Source of the DNA: Clostridiales bacterium
GTDB taxonomy: Bacteria > Bacillota > Clostridia > Lachnospirales > Lachnospiraceae
Length of the DNA: 52,287 bases
Direction: 5' to 3'
NCBI GenBank assembly: GCA_012512855.1
Contig: JAAZDK010000158.1
Location: forward strand, 1-52,287
Shown: piece after piece, positions 9,159-18,606 of the stretch
How the letters are laid out: each line of letters opens with the position of its first letter
Numbering within the stretch: position 1 is the stretch's first letter
Program-made: the position numbers and the translations under genes
Notes under the pieces: model-generated
What the model was told of the DNA's origin: nothing
The model's database searches: none
What the model saw: only the letters and a program-made list of their open reading frames with translations

Positions 9159-10349
9159 ATGGGAATTAAAATAACTGATAAGGTAACCTGGGTAGGCAAG
9201 ATTGATTGGGAGCTAAAACATTTTCATGGCAACGAGTATTCTGTTCGCAGGGGCTCCTCATACAATTCCTATTTGATAAGAGATAAGAAAAATGTATTGA
9301 TTGATACGGTCTGGTCACCTTATGACAAGGAATTTGTAAGCAAGCTGAAGAATGAAATCGATCTAAAGGATATTGATTATGTGATTGTAAATCATTCCGA
9401 GCCGGATCATAGCGGAGCGCTGAGCGAGCTGCTTAGGGAAATTCCAGATGTGCCGGTGTATTGTACTGCCAATGGAGCGAAAATGCTTAAGGGACAGTAT
9501 CATCAGGACTGGAATTTTATAACCGTAAAAACCGGCGATACTCTGGAAATAGGTGAAAGTACATTAACCTTTATAGAGGCGCCCATGCTGCACTGGCCCG
9601 ATTCAATGTTTACTTATATGTCAGGGGATAATATTCTTTTCAGCAATGACGCATTTGGACAGCACTATGCCACCGAATCCCTCTACAATGATAAAACCGA
9701 TCAGTGTGAGCTTGAAGCGGAGGCGATAAAATATTATGCCAACATTCTTACTCCATTTTCAAAGCTGGTGACAAAAAAGATTAATGAGGTACTGAGCTTT
9801 AACCTGCCGCTTGACATGATATGCACCAGCCATGGGGTTATATGGAGAGAAAAGCCTGAGCAGATTGTATTAAAGTATCTGCAGTGGGCGGATGACTATC
9901 AGGAAAAGCAAATTACCGTAATCTATGATACTATGTGGAACGCCACAAGAAAGATGGCTGAGGCAATAGCAGAAGGCATAAAGTCGGCTGCACCAGATTA
10001 TACGGTTAAGCTTTTGAATTCCTCTGTCGAGGACAAAAACGATATTATTACTGAAATCTTCAAGTCAAGAGGAATTTTGCTGGGAGCGCCTACAGTAAAC
10101 AATGCCTGCCTGCATTCAATAGGTGGTTTGCTGGAGATGGTCTACGGCCTTAAGTTCAGGAAAAAATATGCAGCAGCCTTCGGCAGCTACGGCTGGAGCG
10201 GAGAATCCGTCGGTTTGATATCTGAGGGTCTGAAAAAGGCAGGCTTTAAGCTTGTTAGTGAAGGTCTCAAATATATGTGGGTTCCTGACGAGGAAGGTAT
10301 TAAGGCCTGCTATGACTTTGGAGCAGATTTCGCAAATCAGATAAAATAA
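9159..10349 (+). CDS. fprA: Flavodiiron protein (FprA, A-type flavoprotein)
   Basis: Reduces oxygen to water or nitric oxide to nitrous oxide using a diiron centre and FMN, an oxygen-defence enzyme of anaerobes in the cytoplasm. 396 residues, the usual two-domain length. The metallo-beta-lactamase-like domain carries the diiron ligands H79-x-E81-x-D83-H84, then HWPDSM, SNDAFGQH and SHGVIWR. The flavodoxin domain starts near residue 253 with TVIYDTMWNAT and ends with AFGSYGWSGE. No fused rubredoxin domain. A strong AGGAGG precedes ATG. Monocistronic by spacing. Confidence 0.95.
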   Translation: MGIKITDKVTWVGKIDWELKHFHGNEYSVRRGSSYNSYLIRDKKNVLIDTVWSPYDKEFVSKLKNEIDLKDIDYVIVNHSEPDHSGALSELLREIPDVPVYCTANGAKMLKGQYHQDWNFITVKTGDTLEIGESTLTFIEAPMLHWPDSMFTYMSGDNILFSNDAFGQHYATESLYNDKTDQCELEAEAIKYYANILTPFSKLVTKKINEVLSFNLPLDMICTSHGVIWREKPEQIVLKYLQWADDYQEKQITVIYDTMWNATRKMAEAIAEGIKSAAPDYTVKLLNSSVEDKNDIITEIFKSRGILLGAPTVNNACLHSIGGLLEMVYGLKFRKKYAAAFGSYGWSGESVGLISEGLKKAGFKLVSEGLKYMWVPDEEGIKACYDFGADFANQIK

Positions 10350-10467
10350 GTACAAAATATATCAAAAAAAATCTTTTGCTGCGATACTGCTGATGAAGAG
10401 ACTATTGACTTGCCGGGTAAATGGTTTTATACTTCATTGTAAATTGTACAGCAAAGGAGAGAGTGTG

Positions 10468-11490
10468 ATGGCAAAGGTTGTTACGCTGGGCGAAATCATG
10501 TTAAGGCTTTCAACACCCGGCTATCAAAGGATAATCCAATCCGACAGTTTTGATATAAACTATGGCGGCGGCGAAGCAAATGTTGCCGTATCGTTGGCAA
10601 ATTACGGACATGATGCATATTTTGTTACCAAGGTTCCTAAAAATCCTATAGGTGACAGCGCTGTAGCTACCCTGAGAAAATATAATGTAAATTGCGATTT
10701 TATCGCCAGAGGAGGAGAAAGACTGGGCATCTATTTCCTGGAAACCGGTGCTTCCATGAGAGCCTCCAATGTTATTTACGACAGATCCCATTCAGCTATT
10801 TCAGAGGCTGATCTATCAGATTTTGATTTTGACAGGATCTTTGAGGGTGCAGACTGGTTCCATTTTACCGGTATTACTCCTGCATTAAGCGAAAAGGGCG
10901 CCCTTCTTACCGAAGAGGCATGTAAGGTGGCTAAAAGAAAGGGACTGACAGTATCCGTTGATCTAAACTACAGAAAGAAGCTCTGGTCACCTGAGAAAGC
11001 AAAGAAGGTTATGACAAATCTCATGCAGTATGTAGATGTTTGCATCGGTAACGAAGAGGATGCGGAAAAGGTACTGGGATTTAAGCCGGGAAATACCGAT
11101 GTAACCAGTGGAGAGCTGGAGTTGGCCGGTTTTCAGGATATTTTTAAGCAGATGGTGGACAAGTTCGGCTTTAAATATGTTGTCAGCTCCCTGAGAGAAA
11201 GCTATTCTGCATCCGATAACGGCTGGTCGGGCTGCATATATGACGGCAAGACATTCTACCATTCCAGAAAGTATAACATCAGGATTGTTGATCGAGTTGG
11301 CGGAGGAGATGCATTTGCCGGCGGACTGATCTGCGGACTGCTAGAGGGCAAGTCCATGGAGGATGCCCTTGAGTTTGCCGTAGCAGCATCAGCGCTGAAG
11401 CATACCATACCCGGTGATCTCAATCTGGTAAGCAGGGCAGAGGTGGAGGCCCTCATGGCAGGAGACGCTTCGGGAAGAGTGCAAAGATAA
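10468..11490 (+). CDS. kdgK: 2-dehydro-3-deoxygluconokinase-like sugar kinase (PfkB family)
   Basis: Phosphorylates 2-keto-3-deoxygluconate or a related sugar acid with ATP. 340 residues. N-terminal GGGEANVAVSLANYG is typical of KDG kinases; the PfkB C-terminal signature DRVGGGDAFAGG is at 275-286 with the catalytic Asp at 281. ATG 10468 follows AAAGGAGAGAG; the longer open frame upstream (to 10393) has no family resemblance. No aldolase or uronate genes are adjacent, so the exact substrate is inferred from family resemblance only. Confidence 0.85.
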   Translation: MAKVVTLGEIMLRLSTPGYQRIIQSDSFDINYGGGEANVAVSLANYGHDAYFVTKVPKNPIGDSAVATLRKYNVNCDFIARGGERLGIYFLETGASMRASNVIYDRSHSAISEADLSDFDFDRIFEGADWFHFTGITPALSEKGALLTEEACKVAKRKGLTVSVDLNYRKKLWSPEKAKKVMTNLMQYVDVCIGNEEDAEKVLGFKPGNTDVTSGELELAGFQDIFKQMVDKFGFKYVVSSLRESYSASDNGWSGCIYDGKTFYHSRKYNIRIVDRVGGGDAFAGGLICGLLEGKSMEDALEFAVAASALKHTIPGDLNLVSRAEVEALMAGDASGRVQR

Positions 11491-11548
11491 GCAAAGGTAT
11501 TACAGAGCTGGGCAGGAATAATAAATTTGACATAACTAACTGATAAAT

Positions 11549-11597
11549 CACCCTGTTAGTGAGTATTAATACTCATCAGCAGGGTGTTATATTTTTT
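11549..11597 (+). terminator. Rho-independent terminator after the sugar kinase
   Basis: CACCCTG at 11549-11555 pairs with CAGGGTG at 11580-11586, with an inner TGAGTATTAATACTCA palindrome, followed by a T-rich run. Confidence 0.85.
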
Positions 11598-11716
11598 CAT
11601 GAAGATGTTTATTTTTACGTTATATTTGCAAATCATAATAAAATAGACTTGATTATTTTACTGTTAAATATTATGATAGAGAATGTCTGAAAACCATATC
11701 TAGTGGAGGAGTAATT

Positions 11717-12259
11717 ATGGCAAAAAATAAAAATAACAAGACCGAATCTAAAAGTCTAATCAATTCCTTATTTGATTCAAAGGCTAAAATAATCACAGCA
11801 AGTATTATTGCTGCTGCTATTATATTAGTAATAATTTTTCTGATAATCAGGGAAAGTAGCTATGGCAAGCTGATTATTGCCAATAACACCGATATTGATA
11901 TTGAGTATGTAAAGACCTCCTTTGTAAACGAGGAGGGTATAGTAGATAACGGGCTTCAGACAGGAAAAATTGCTGCAGGCAATAAATTAAAGTCAGCCCT
12001 TGAGCCTGTTGATCTTGAATACACCGAATCCAACCTGGAGGTAGCCTTCAAGCTGGCAGGACAAGATGAGATGTTTACCGATGTGGGATATTTTAACCAG
12101 AGATTTTACGGTAATATCAAAATCAGCTTCAATAAAACGGATGATCCCGATATTATAACCATAAAAATTAAGGCGGGTAACGGACTTTTCCAAAGCAGCA
12201 GTGTATACTGCAATGAGGAATATGAGATAGATCTGAAGGAAGGCATTATATTAGACTGA
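11717..12259 (+). CDS. Small membrane-anchored protein of unknown function
   Basis: 180 residues, not recognised. It has a Lys/Asn-rich cytoplasmic start (1-24), one strongly hydrophobic helix (about 25-45, Ile/Ala-rich) and a probable outside domain of about 135 residues rich in beta-type alternation with a single Cys near the C-terminus. The TM lacks a lipobox or signal peptidase site, so it is probably a type II anchor. GGAGG lies before ATG 11717. The gap to the following hydratase is only 31 bases, so the two may be cotranscribed, but no functional link is apparent. Confidence 0.75.
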   Translation: MAKNKNNKTESKSLINSLFDSKAKIITASIIAAAIILVIIFLIIRESSYGKLIIANNTDIDIEYVKTSFVNEEGIVDNGLQTGKIAAGNKLKSALEPVDLEYTESNLEVAFKLAGQDEMFTDVGYFNQRFYGNIKISFNKTDDPDIITIKIKAGNGLFQSSSVYCNEEYEIDLKEGIILD

Positions 12260-12290
12260 TTTTGTACTTAGGAGGAAGGGTAAAAAGGAT

Positions 12291-13817
12291 ATGATCAGGT
12301 TATATGACAAAGGTGTTTATTTGCTGAATGGTTCAGAAATAGTGGAGGACGTCGCTGATGCCTCTGCCATATTAGCTGCAAAAACCGGGCAAAGCATATC
12401 AAAGGATGAGGCAAGAAAGGGCACCATTGCCTATGGTATCTTAAACAGCCACAATACTTCAGGTGATGATAAAAAGCTTAAGATTAAATTTGATAAATTA
12501 ACATCCCACGACATAACCTATGTGGGAATTATTCAGACAGCAAGAGCCAGTGGTCTGACAGAGTTCCCCATTCCTTATGTTCTTACCAACTGCCATAACA
12601 GCCTGTGCGCAGTTGGAGGCACGATTAATGAGGATGACCATATGTTTGGTCTGTCCTGCGCAAAAAAGTACGGCGGAGTATTTGTACCGCCTCATCAGGC
12701 GGTTATACATCAGTATGCAAGAGAAATGCTGGCTGCGGGCGGCCAGATGATACTTGGCAGCGACAGCCATACCAGGTATGGAGCATTGGGAACAATGGCT
12801 GTTGGCGAAGGCGGCCCTGAGCTGGTAAAGCAGCTTTTGAACAAAACCTATGATATAAATATGCCAGAGGTTATAGCCGTATATCTGACAGGAAGCCCCC
12901 GCAAGGGAGTAGGTCCTCAGGACGTTGCCCTGGCTATAATTGGGGCAGTGTTTGCAAACGGCTATGTTAAAAATAAGGTTATGGAATTTGTGGGTGACGG
13001 AATCGGCAGGCTGACTGTTGATTTCAGGATAGGCATTGATGTGATGACCACCGAAACGACATGTCTGTCATCCATTTGGGTAACCGATTCACAGGTAAAG
13101 GATTATTACGAAATCCATAACAGAGCTTACGACTATAAGGAGCTTAAGCCCGCACCCGTTGCTTATTATGATGGCATGGTATATGTGGATCTGTCGGAAA
13201 TCAAGCCGATGATAGCAATGCCCTTCCATCCCAGCAATGTCTACACTATAGATGAGCTGAATGCAAACCTTTATGATATACTGGATGAGGTTGAGAAGAA
13301 GGCCCTGGTAAGTCTGGACAATAATAAGGTTAAGTTCACCCTGAAGGATAAGATCAGAAACGGCAGACTTTATGTTGAACAGGGTACCATAGCAGGCTGT
13401 GCCGGCGGCAGCTACGAAAATATATGTGATGCTGCCGACATACTGGACGGCAAATACATAGGTAATGACGAATTTTCATTAAGTGTTTATCCTGCAAGCC
13501 AGCCGATATTTATGGAGCTGGTTAAAAACGGCAGCATAACAAAGCTTATGGCCAGCGGAGCCACAATTCGAACTGCTTTTTGCGGACCTTGCTTCGGAGC
13601 AGGGGATGTGCCTGCCAATAACGGCTTCTCAATACGCCATACCACAAGAAACTTCCCCAACAGGGAAGGCTCCAAGATTACAAATGGCCAGATAGCATCG
13701 GTTGCTCTGATGGATGCCAGGTCTATTGCTGCGACAGCGGCTAACAAAGGCTATCTTACATCTGCTGAGGATATTGATGTTAATTTCACAAGACCCAAAT
13801 ATTATTTTGACGGCTGA
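12291..13817 (+). CDS. Aconitase-family hydratase (YbhJ-like), N-terminal domains, ends at in-frame UGA
   Basis: 508 residues covering the first three aconitase domains of a Fe-S hydratase. Visible are GSDSHT (156-161), the cluster cysteines in GCAGGSYEN (C370) and [10 protein letters not shown] (C431, C434), and NREGSK (457-462). The frame stops at TGA 13815-13817 but continues open in the same frame without another stop to 14573, where clear swivel-domain sequence follows; the read-through product would be 760 residues, the length I expect for this single-chain group. RBS GGAGGAAGGG is 10 or so bases before ATG. The substrate is unknown; citrate/aconitate is only one possibility. Confidence 0.8.
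   Translation: MIRLYDKGVYLLNGSEIVEDVADASAILAAKTGQSISKDEARKGTIAYGILNSHNTSGDDKKLKIKFDKLTSHDITYVGIIQTARASGLTEFPIPYVLTNCHNSLCAVGGTINEDDHMFGLSCAKKYGGVFVPPHQAVIHQYAREMLAAGGQMILGSDSHTRYGALGTMAVGEGGPELVKQLLNKTYDINMPEVIAVYLTGSPRKGVGPQDVALAIIGAVFANGYVKNKVMEFVGDGIGRLTVDFRIGIDVMTTETTCLSSIWVTDSQVKDYYEIHNRAYDYKELKPAPVAYYDGMVYVDLSEIKPMIAMPFHPSNVYTIDELNANLYDILDEVEKKALVSLDNNKVKFTLKDKIRNGRLYVEQGTIAGCAGGSYENICDAADILDGKYIGNDEFSLSVYPASQPIFMELVKNGSITKLMASGATIRTAFCGPCFGAGDVPANNGFSIRHTTRNFPNREGSKITNGQIASVALMDARSIAATAANKGYLTSAEDIDVNFTRPKYYFDG
13815..13817 (+). other. In-frame UGA dividing the hydratase
   Basis: GGC TGA ATT: the codon lies between residue 508 and a continuing frame of 29 further codons before the next possible start (GTG 13905, ATG 13908). 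There is no frameshift. It may be a nonsense mutation, a sequencing error, or an in vivo split or recoding. Confidence 0.85.
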
Positions 13818-14573
13818 ATTTATGAGAATCGTGTTTATAACGGTATCGGCAAGGCTGACCCTGAAGTCGAGCTCAAATTCGGTCCGGGTAGTGTTGACTG
13901 GCCTGTGATGACAGAATTGACAGATGATATAATTCTCAAGGTTGTTTCAGAAATCCATGACCCTGTAACAACCACAGACGAGCTTATACCTTCCGGTGAA
14001 ACAAGCTCCTACAGATCAAATCCTCTTAAGCTTTCGGAATTTGCCTTGTCCAGAAAGGATCCTGCGTATGTTGGCAGGGCTAAGGCGGTACAAAAGGCTG
14101 AAAAGGCCAGAATTGCTGGAGAAGATATACTGGAGGCGCTTCCTGAGCTGAAGGATATATATGATGCAATCCGGAGCAATTTTGATATTGATATTAAGGC
14201 AACCCAGATTGGAAGCACCATATTTGCTGTAAAGCCTGGCGACGGTTCGGCAAGGGAACAGGCGGCAAGCTGCCAGAAGGTACTAGGTGGCCTGGCTAAT
14301 ATAGCAAATGAATATGCAACCAAGCGTTACCGCTCAAATCTTATAAACTGGGGTATGCTGCCTTTTATTTACAAGGGAGAGCTTCCATTTGCAAATGGTG
14401 ATTATATTTTCATAAAGGATATAAGAAAGGCCATTATTGATAAAGCTTCCGAAATAAAAGCATATGTTGTAAACAAGGGAATGAAGGAATTTAGCCTGCA
14501 GCTGGGCGAACTGACAGATGATGAAAGAGAGATTATCCTTAAGGGCTGCCTGATTAATTACTATAAAGGTTAG
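13818..14573 (+). pseudogene. Aconitase-family hydratase, C-terminal swivel domain after the UGA
   Basis: Continuation of the upstream hydratase in the same frame. The first 29 codons (beginning IYENRVYNG) belong to the linker and lack a good start. GTG 13905 and ATG 13908 could start a 221-222 residue protein, but no convincing ribosome binding site precedes them. The domain contains GETSSYRSNPLKLSEFALS and a Cys/Gly-rich stretch typical of the swivel domain, which supplies active-site Ser/Arg in the aconitase family. Unless the UGA is read through or this part is translated separately, the hydratase would be inactive. Coding quality is intact, suggesting a recent or artefactual stop. Confidence 0.7.
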
Positions 14574-14935
14574 CAGGAAAAACTTAAGCAAATATAAGCC
14601 CCGGATGATTGATAATAATTTTGCTTGATATGCTGGAAGAAAAAGAATGAGGCTTTTAGAACTAAGCAGTAAAAGCTCTGTCTTTTTCTTTCAGCTTTTT
14701 TTCAGTTGAAATTCATTTATATGTCATTAAATAGTAAATGTCAGAAATACTTCTTGTGGTATTTTCAATAATCCAGTAAAATATATAAAGGCAGGCAAAA
14801 TTTTGTCCGAAATTTACCAGCCTGATATTATAGGGTCATATCCGGTTAAATTGACCGTAGACAAGCTTATTTAATATCCGGGTGTGTTTGGCTTATCCGG
14901 TATGAATAAATATTTTGAACGGGAGTGTAAGTATT
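14574..14935 (+). other. Spacer between hydratase and folD
   Basis: 362 bases without a gene. It holds the terminator at 14649-14690. The rest contains three copies of TATCCGG (near 14835, 14873 and 14896) but no riboswitch I can recognise; a tetrahydrofolate riboswitch was looked for and not seen. Confidence 0.6.
14649..14690 (+). terminator. Rho-independent terminator after the hydratase
   Basis: GAGGCTTTTA at 14649-14658 pairs with TAAAAGCTC at 14670-14678 (one bulged G), followed by TGTCTTTTTCTTT. Confidence 0.8.
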
Positions 14936-15769
14936 ATGGCTTTAGTAATTGATGGTAAAAAAATATCCAATGAGATCAAGGACGAATTGAAGCTTAAGGT
15001 AGAAAAGATGAAGGAAGAGGGCAAACAGGTTACCCTGGCTGTGGTGCTGGTAGGAGATGATCCGGCATCCAAGGTGTATGTTGCAAATAAGAAAAAGGCA
15101 TGTGAGTACATCGGAATCAGATCACTGTCCTATGAGCTTCCTGAGCAAACCAGCCAGGCAGAACTGCTGGCGCTTGTTGAAAAGCTGAATAATGACACGG
15201 ATGTAAACGGTATTCTGGTACAGCTGCCTCTTCCGGCTCATATAGATGAAGAAGCGGTGCTGGCTGCAATATCCCCTGCCAAGGATGTGGATGGCTTTCA
15301 TCCTATGAATGTCGGCAAATTAAGTATCGGACAAAAGGGAATGGTATCCTGTACTCCGGCAGGAGTTATAGAGCTGCTGAAACGCTCAGGTATAGGCATC
15401 GAAGGTAAGGAATGTGTTATAATAGGAAGAAGCAATATCGTCGGCAAGCCTATGGCTTTACTGATGCTTAAGGAAAATGCTACTGTAACTGTTTGTCATT
15501 CAAGAACGAAAAATTTGAAGGAAGTGGCCAAAAGGGCGGATATACTTATTGTAGCCATGGGTAAACCCCGCTTTGTTAATAAGGAATATGTCAAAGAGGG
15601 AGCTGTCGTTATTGATGTAGGAATACATCGTGACGAAAACAACAAGCTGTGCGGCGATGTTGATTATAATGATGTGGTGGATCATGTAAGTGCCATAACT
15701 CCTGTGCCAGGAGGTGTGGGACCCATGACTATAGCTATGTTAATGAAAAACTGTGTGGAATCAGTATAA
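14936..15769 (+). CDS. folD: Bifunctional methylenetetrahydrofolate dehydrogenase/cyclohydrolase
   Basis: Interconverts 5,10-methylene-, methenyl- and 10-formyl-tetrahydrofolate in cytosolic one-carbon metabolism. 277 residues. Signatures: K/Y active-site region [23 protein letters not shown], the NAD(P)-binding [14 protein letters not shown] and the C-terminal [19 protein letters not shown] at 14920-14926 supports ATG 14936 over the longer frame from 14915. A small unknown gene begins 16 bases after the stop. Confidence 0.96.
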   Translation: MALVIDGKKISNEIKDELKLKVEKMKEEGKQVTLAVVLVGDDPASKVYVANKKKACEYIGIRSLSYELPEQTSQAELLALVEKLNNDTDVNGILVQLPLPAHIDEEAVLAAISPAKDVDGFHPMNVGKLSIGQKGMVSCTPAGVIELLKRSGIGIEGKECVIIGRSNIVGKPMALLMLKENATVTVCHSRTKNLKEVAKRADILIVAMGKPRFVNKEYVKEGAVVIDVGIHRDENNKLCGDVDYNDVVDHVSAITPVPGGVGPMTIAMLMKNCVESV

Positions 15770-15785
15770 AACCGGGAGGGGTTTT

Positions 15786-16370
15786 GTGGTCTCCGAGCAA
15801 AAGATAATATATAAGGATAAAGAGTATAAAATAATTGCAGCAGAACAGGAGTTTATTATCCATCCTGCTGCACTTGGAATATTGCCTCTTGCCAAGGCAA
15901 GCTTCACATGTAATTTTAGCGCAGAATATTTTCTGGACGGCTATAAGCTTTATCTTGACAGGATTAAGCTGCTTGATGATGCTTCTGAGAAGGAGTATGT
16001 TCTGAAGGATTGCAGGCTTTACTACAACGGTTCAATTCTTATTGCTGCCGACTTGGTAAATGAATTCCGAGTTAAAGGCAGCAATCCGGCATGCTTTTCA
16101 TATCAGAATGTAAAGGAGCTCATATTCAATGACGGTGTTCTTGTAACCGGAATTGATCAGAACAGGGCAATGCACAGGATAAGAAAAAATCTTGAGCTTG
16201 GCCTTCGCAGGATTAGCAACAGCAAGGATGTAAGATGCATCAATCGTTTTCTTGATTCTGCCTTTGTTGGAGATTACAGGCCTTTCAGATTGACCTATAA
16301 CAGATTCAGATATATTAAAAAAATGAAAAGCTGTTATGACAAGGTAAAGCCGGTTTATGTAATGCCATGA
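15786..16370 (+). CDS. Conserved-looking protein of unknown function
   Basis: 194 residues from GTG 15786, chosen because GGGAGGG at 15774-15780 is correctly spaced. I do not recognise the family. There is no signal peptide or membrane helix. The first two thirds are alternating hydrophobic/charged beta-like sequence; the last 60 residues are basic (many Arg/Lys with FRLTYNRFRYIKK near the end), which might bind nucleic acid or membranes. It follows folD by 16 bases, so it is probably cotranscribed. No motif supports a function. Confidence 0.75.
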   Translation: MVSEQKIIYKDKEYKIIAAEQEFIIHPAALGILPLAKASFTCNFSAEYFLDGYKLYLDRIKLLDDASEKEYVLKDCRLYYNGSILIAADLVNEFRVKGSNPACFSYQNVKELIFNDGVLVTGIDQNRAMHRIRKNLELGLRRISNSKDVRCINRFLDSAFVGDYRPFRLTYNRFRYIKKMKSCYDKVKPVYVMP

Positions 16371-16389
16371 AATATACAGGGATTTTATG

Positions 16390-16414
16390 AAAGATAAAAG
16401 GGGTATCTTTTTTT
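16390..16414 (+). terminator. Probable terminator before rimO
   Basis: Short stem AAAGATA/TATCTTT with loop AAAGGGG followed by seven Ts (one run of T from 16408). Weak stem but good T-tract. Confidence 0.5.
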
Positions 16415-16510
16415 ACAAAAAGCTGATACAATAGTTCTTGATCTGCAAAAAGAACATTAAAAACAGAAAAGCAATTTTAGTTTTTACAGCATGAGATGAC
16501 GGAGGAAGAA

Positions 16511-17836
16511 ATGAACATATATTTTGTTTCGCTGGGTTGTGACAAGAATCTTGTTGACAGCGAAAATATGCTGGGTATTCTGCATGAGGCAGGACACAAA
16601 ATAACCAATGATGAAAATGAAGCCGACATAATAATTATTAACAGCTGCTGCTTTATAAATGATGCCAAGCAGGAGTCTATAAATACTATACTGGAGATGG
16701 CCGAGTACAAAAAGAGCGGACAGGTAAAGGCATTAATTGTTGCAGGATGTCTGGCCCAAAGATACAAGGATGAAATATTAAAGGAAATTCCGGAGGTTGA
16801 CGCCTTGCTGGGAGTCACAGGCCAAAGCGAATTACTCAAGCTGCTTGATGAATTGTCGGATGGAAAGCAGCATGCACATTTTGGGCCCCTGGACAGTCAA
16901 CCACAGCCGGCAGGCAAGCGCCTGCTTACAACAGGAAGCCACTTTGCATACCTGAAAATTGCAGAGGGCTGCGACAAGCATTGTACCTATTGCATAATAC
17001 CTCAGGTACGTGGCAATTATAGAAGCGTACCAATGGAGGATTTACTCAGTGAAGCCGGCTATCTGGCAAAGCAGGGAGTAAAGGAATTAATTCTGGTAGC
17101 TCAGGAAACCACATTATATGGTGTGGATTTGTATGGCAAAAAAACCTTGCCCGAGCTTCTTGAGAGGCTGTGTACAATCGACGGTATTGACTGGATTCGC
17201 ATCATGTATTGCTATCCGGAGGAAATAACCGATGAGCTGATTGAACTAATGAAGCAGGAAGCTAAAATCTGCCATTATCTTGATATACCGATTCAACACG
17301 CCTCGGACCGGATACTTAAGCTGATGGGAAGAAGAACCAGCAAGGAAGACCTGGTTAAAATAATCAGCAAATTACGGAACAACATACCGGATATAATTCT
17401 GAGGACCACCCTGATTACGGGCTTTCCTACCGAAACAGAGGAGGAACATAAGCAGCTGCTGGATTTTGTAAAGGAAATGAAATTTGATCGTCTCGGTGTA
17501 TTTACCTATTCAAGGGAAGAAAACACACCGGCAGCCAGATTAAAGCCTCAGATATCCTCCAGGGTAAAAAAGCAAAGGCAAAAGGAGCTTATGGAGCTTC
17601 AGCAGAAAATAACCTTTGAAAAGACAAAAGGTTTAACCGGCAAAATTTTTGACGTAATGATTGAAGGCAGATTGGCTGATGAGGATGATGTATACATTGG
17701 GAGAACCTATATGGATACACCGCAGGTTGACGGATATATATTTATAAGTGCTGATGCCATGCTTATGTCCGGTGATATAGTTAAGGCAAAGGTAACAGGT
17801 GCCAGAGGCTATGATCTGATCGGAGAGTTGGCATAA
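16511..17836 (+). CDS. rimO: Ribosomal protein S12 methylthiotransferase
   Basis: Radical SAM enzyme adding a methylthio group to Asp of ribosomal protein S12. 441 residues. The N-terminal cluster cysteines are C10 (SLGCDKN), C46/C47 (NSCCF) and C80 (AGCLAQ); the radical SAM motif CDKHCTYC is at 154-161; a C-terminal TRAM domain follows from about 370. GGAGGAAG at 16501-16508 fixes ATG 16511; the ATG at 16496 lies upstream of this Shine-Dalgarno. pgsA follows after 47 bases. The MiaB relative is less likely because of the short N-terminus and DKN motif. Confidence 0.94.
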   Translation: MNIYFVSLGCDKNLVDSENMLGILHEAGHKITNDENEADIIIINSCCFINDAKQESINTILEMAEYKKSGQVKALIVAGCLAQRYKDEILKEIPEVDALLGVTGQSELLKLLDELSDGKQHAHFGPLDSQPQPAGKRLLTTGSHFAYLKIAEGCDKHCTYCIIPQVRGNYRSVPMEDLLSEAGYLAKQGVKELILVAQETTLYGVDLYGKKTLPELLERLCTIDGIDWIRIMYCYPEEITDELIELMKQEAKICHYLDIPIQHASDRILKLMGRRTSKEDLVKIISKLRNNIPDIILRTTLITGFPTETEEEHKQLLDFVKEMKFDRLGVFTYSREENTPAARLKPQISSRVKKQRQKELMELQQKITFEKTKGLTGKIFDVMIEGRLADEDDVYIGRTYMDTPQVDGYIFISADAMLMSGDIVKAKVTGARGYDLIGELA

Positions 17837-17883
17837 ATTATAAAAAGCTAATTGCCAAATAGTAATAGCATGGAGGAATTGTT

Positions 17884-18423
17884 ATGAATCTACCTAATAA
17901 AATAACGATTTTTAGAATGCTTATGGTGCCTTTATTTGTCGTGTTTATGCTGGTTCCTAAAGTACCATATGGAAATTATTATGCTGCTGCTGTGTTTATA
18001 ATAGCTGCTTTATCGGATCTTCTGGATGGTTATATAGCAAGGAAAAATAATCTTGTAACCAATTTCGGTAAGTTTATGGATCCGATAGCCGATAAGCTGC
18101 TGGTATGCAGCGCATTGATTTGCTTTGTAGAGCTTAAGCTGCTGCCGGCCTGGGTGGTAATTATAATAATTGCCAGGGAATTTATCATCAGCGGCTTCAG
18201 ACTGGTGGCCTCCGATAGTGGTGTCGTTATCGCTGCCAGTTATTTTGCCAAGCTTAAAACAAATGTACAGATGGTAATGAGCGTAATGCTTATCATTAAC
18301 CTGGATAACTATTATATTAATCTTTTGGAGCAGATAAGCATTTATCTGGCAGTTGCTCTTACTGTCATATCCCTGATCGAATATATTATCAAGAACAGAA
18401 ATGTAATTATTGATAAGCTTTAA
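17884..18423 (+). CDS. pgsA: CDP-diacylglycerol--glycerol-3-phosphate 3-phosphatidyltransferase
   Basis: Membrane enzyme making phosphatidylglycerophosphate. 179 residues with several hydrophobic helices. The CDP-alcohol phosphatidyltransferase motif D-G-x2-A-R-x8-G-x3-D-x3-D is complete (DLLDGYIARKNN to MDPIADK). GGAGG precedes ATG. Located between rimO and cinA, a common Firmicutes order. Confidence 0.95.
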   Translation: MNLPNKITIFRMLMVPLFVVFMLVPKVPYGNYYAAAVFIIAALSDLLDGYIARKNNLVTNFGKFMDPIADKLLVCSALICFVELKLLPAWVVIIIIAREFIISGFRLVASDSGVVIAASYFAKLKTNVQMVMSVMLIINLDNYYINLLEQISIYLAVALTVISLIEYIIKNRNVIIDKL

Positions 18424-18453
18424 ACATTTGATTTTGGGAATAAGCCTTTAGTC

Positions 18454-18504
18454 AACACTATTTAGTTGCTGTGGTATCCGCTGCAATTATAATAGTGTTT
18501 TTTC
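18454..18504 (+). terminator. Rho-independent terminator after pgsA
   Basis: AACACTAT pairs with ATAGTGTT, with an additional inner TAGTTGC/GCAATTA pairing, followed by TTTTTC. Confidence 0.8.
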
Positions 18505-18606
18505 TAAAATTAACAGGTGCGGCATGTACTTAATAAGCTTTGCATTATAAGCCGGCATATTGTACAGGCCGGTTTTAAAGATTTTGCAGAAAGGTCTGGT
18601 AGAAGA

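Noticed and set aside
13815-13870. Selenocysteine reading of the hydratase UGA
   Set aside because: No stem-loop with the expected spacing and loop guanines could be drawn right after the UGA, and the position is a linker rather than a redox active site.
13714-13908. Small overlapping + strand frame across the hydratase stop, suggesting a frameshift
   Set aside because: The two hydratase parts are in the same frame (distance from stop to second start is a multiple of three), so a stop codon, not a frameshift, separates them.
14691-14935. Tetrahydrofolate riboswitch before folD
   Set aside because: None of the conserved core elements were found; only three TATCCGG repeats without a consistent fold.
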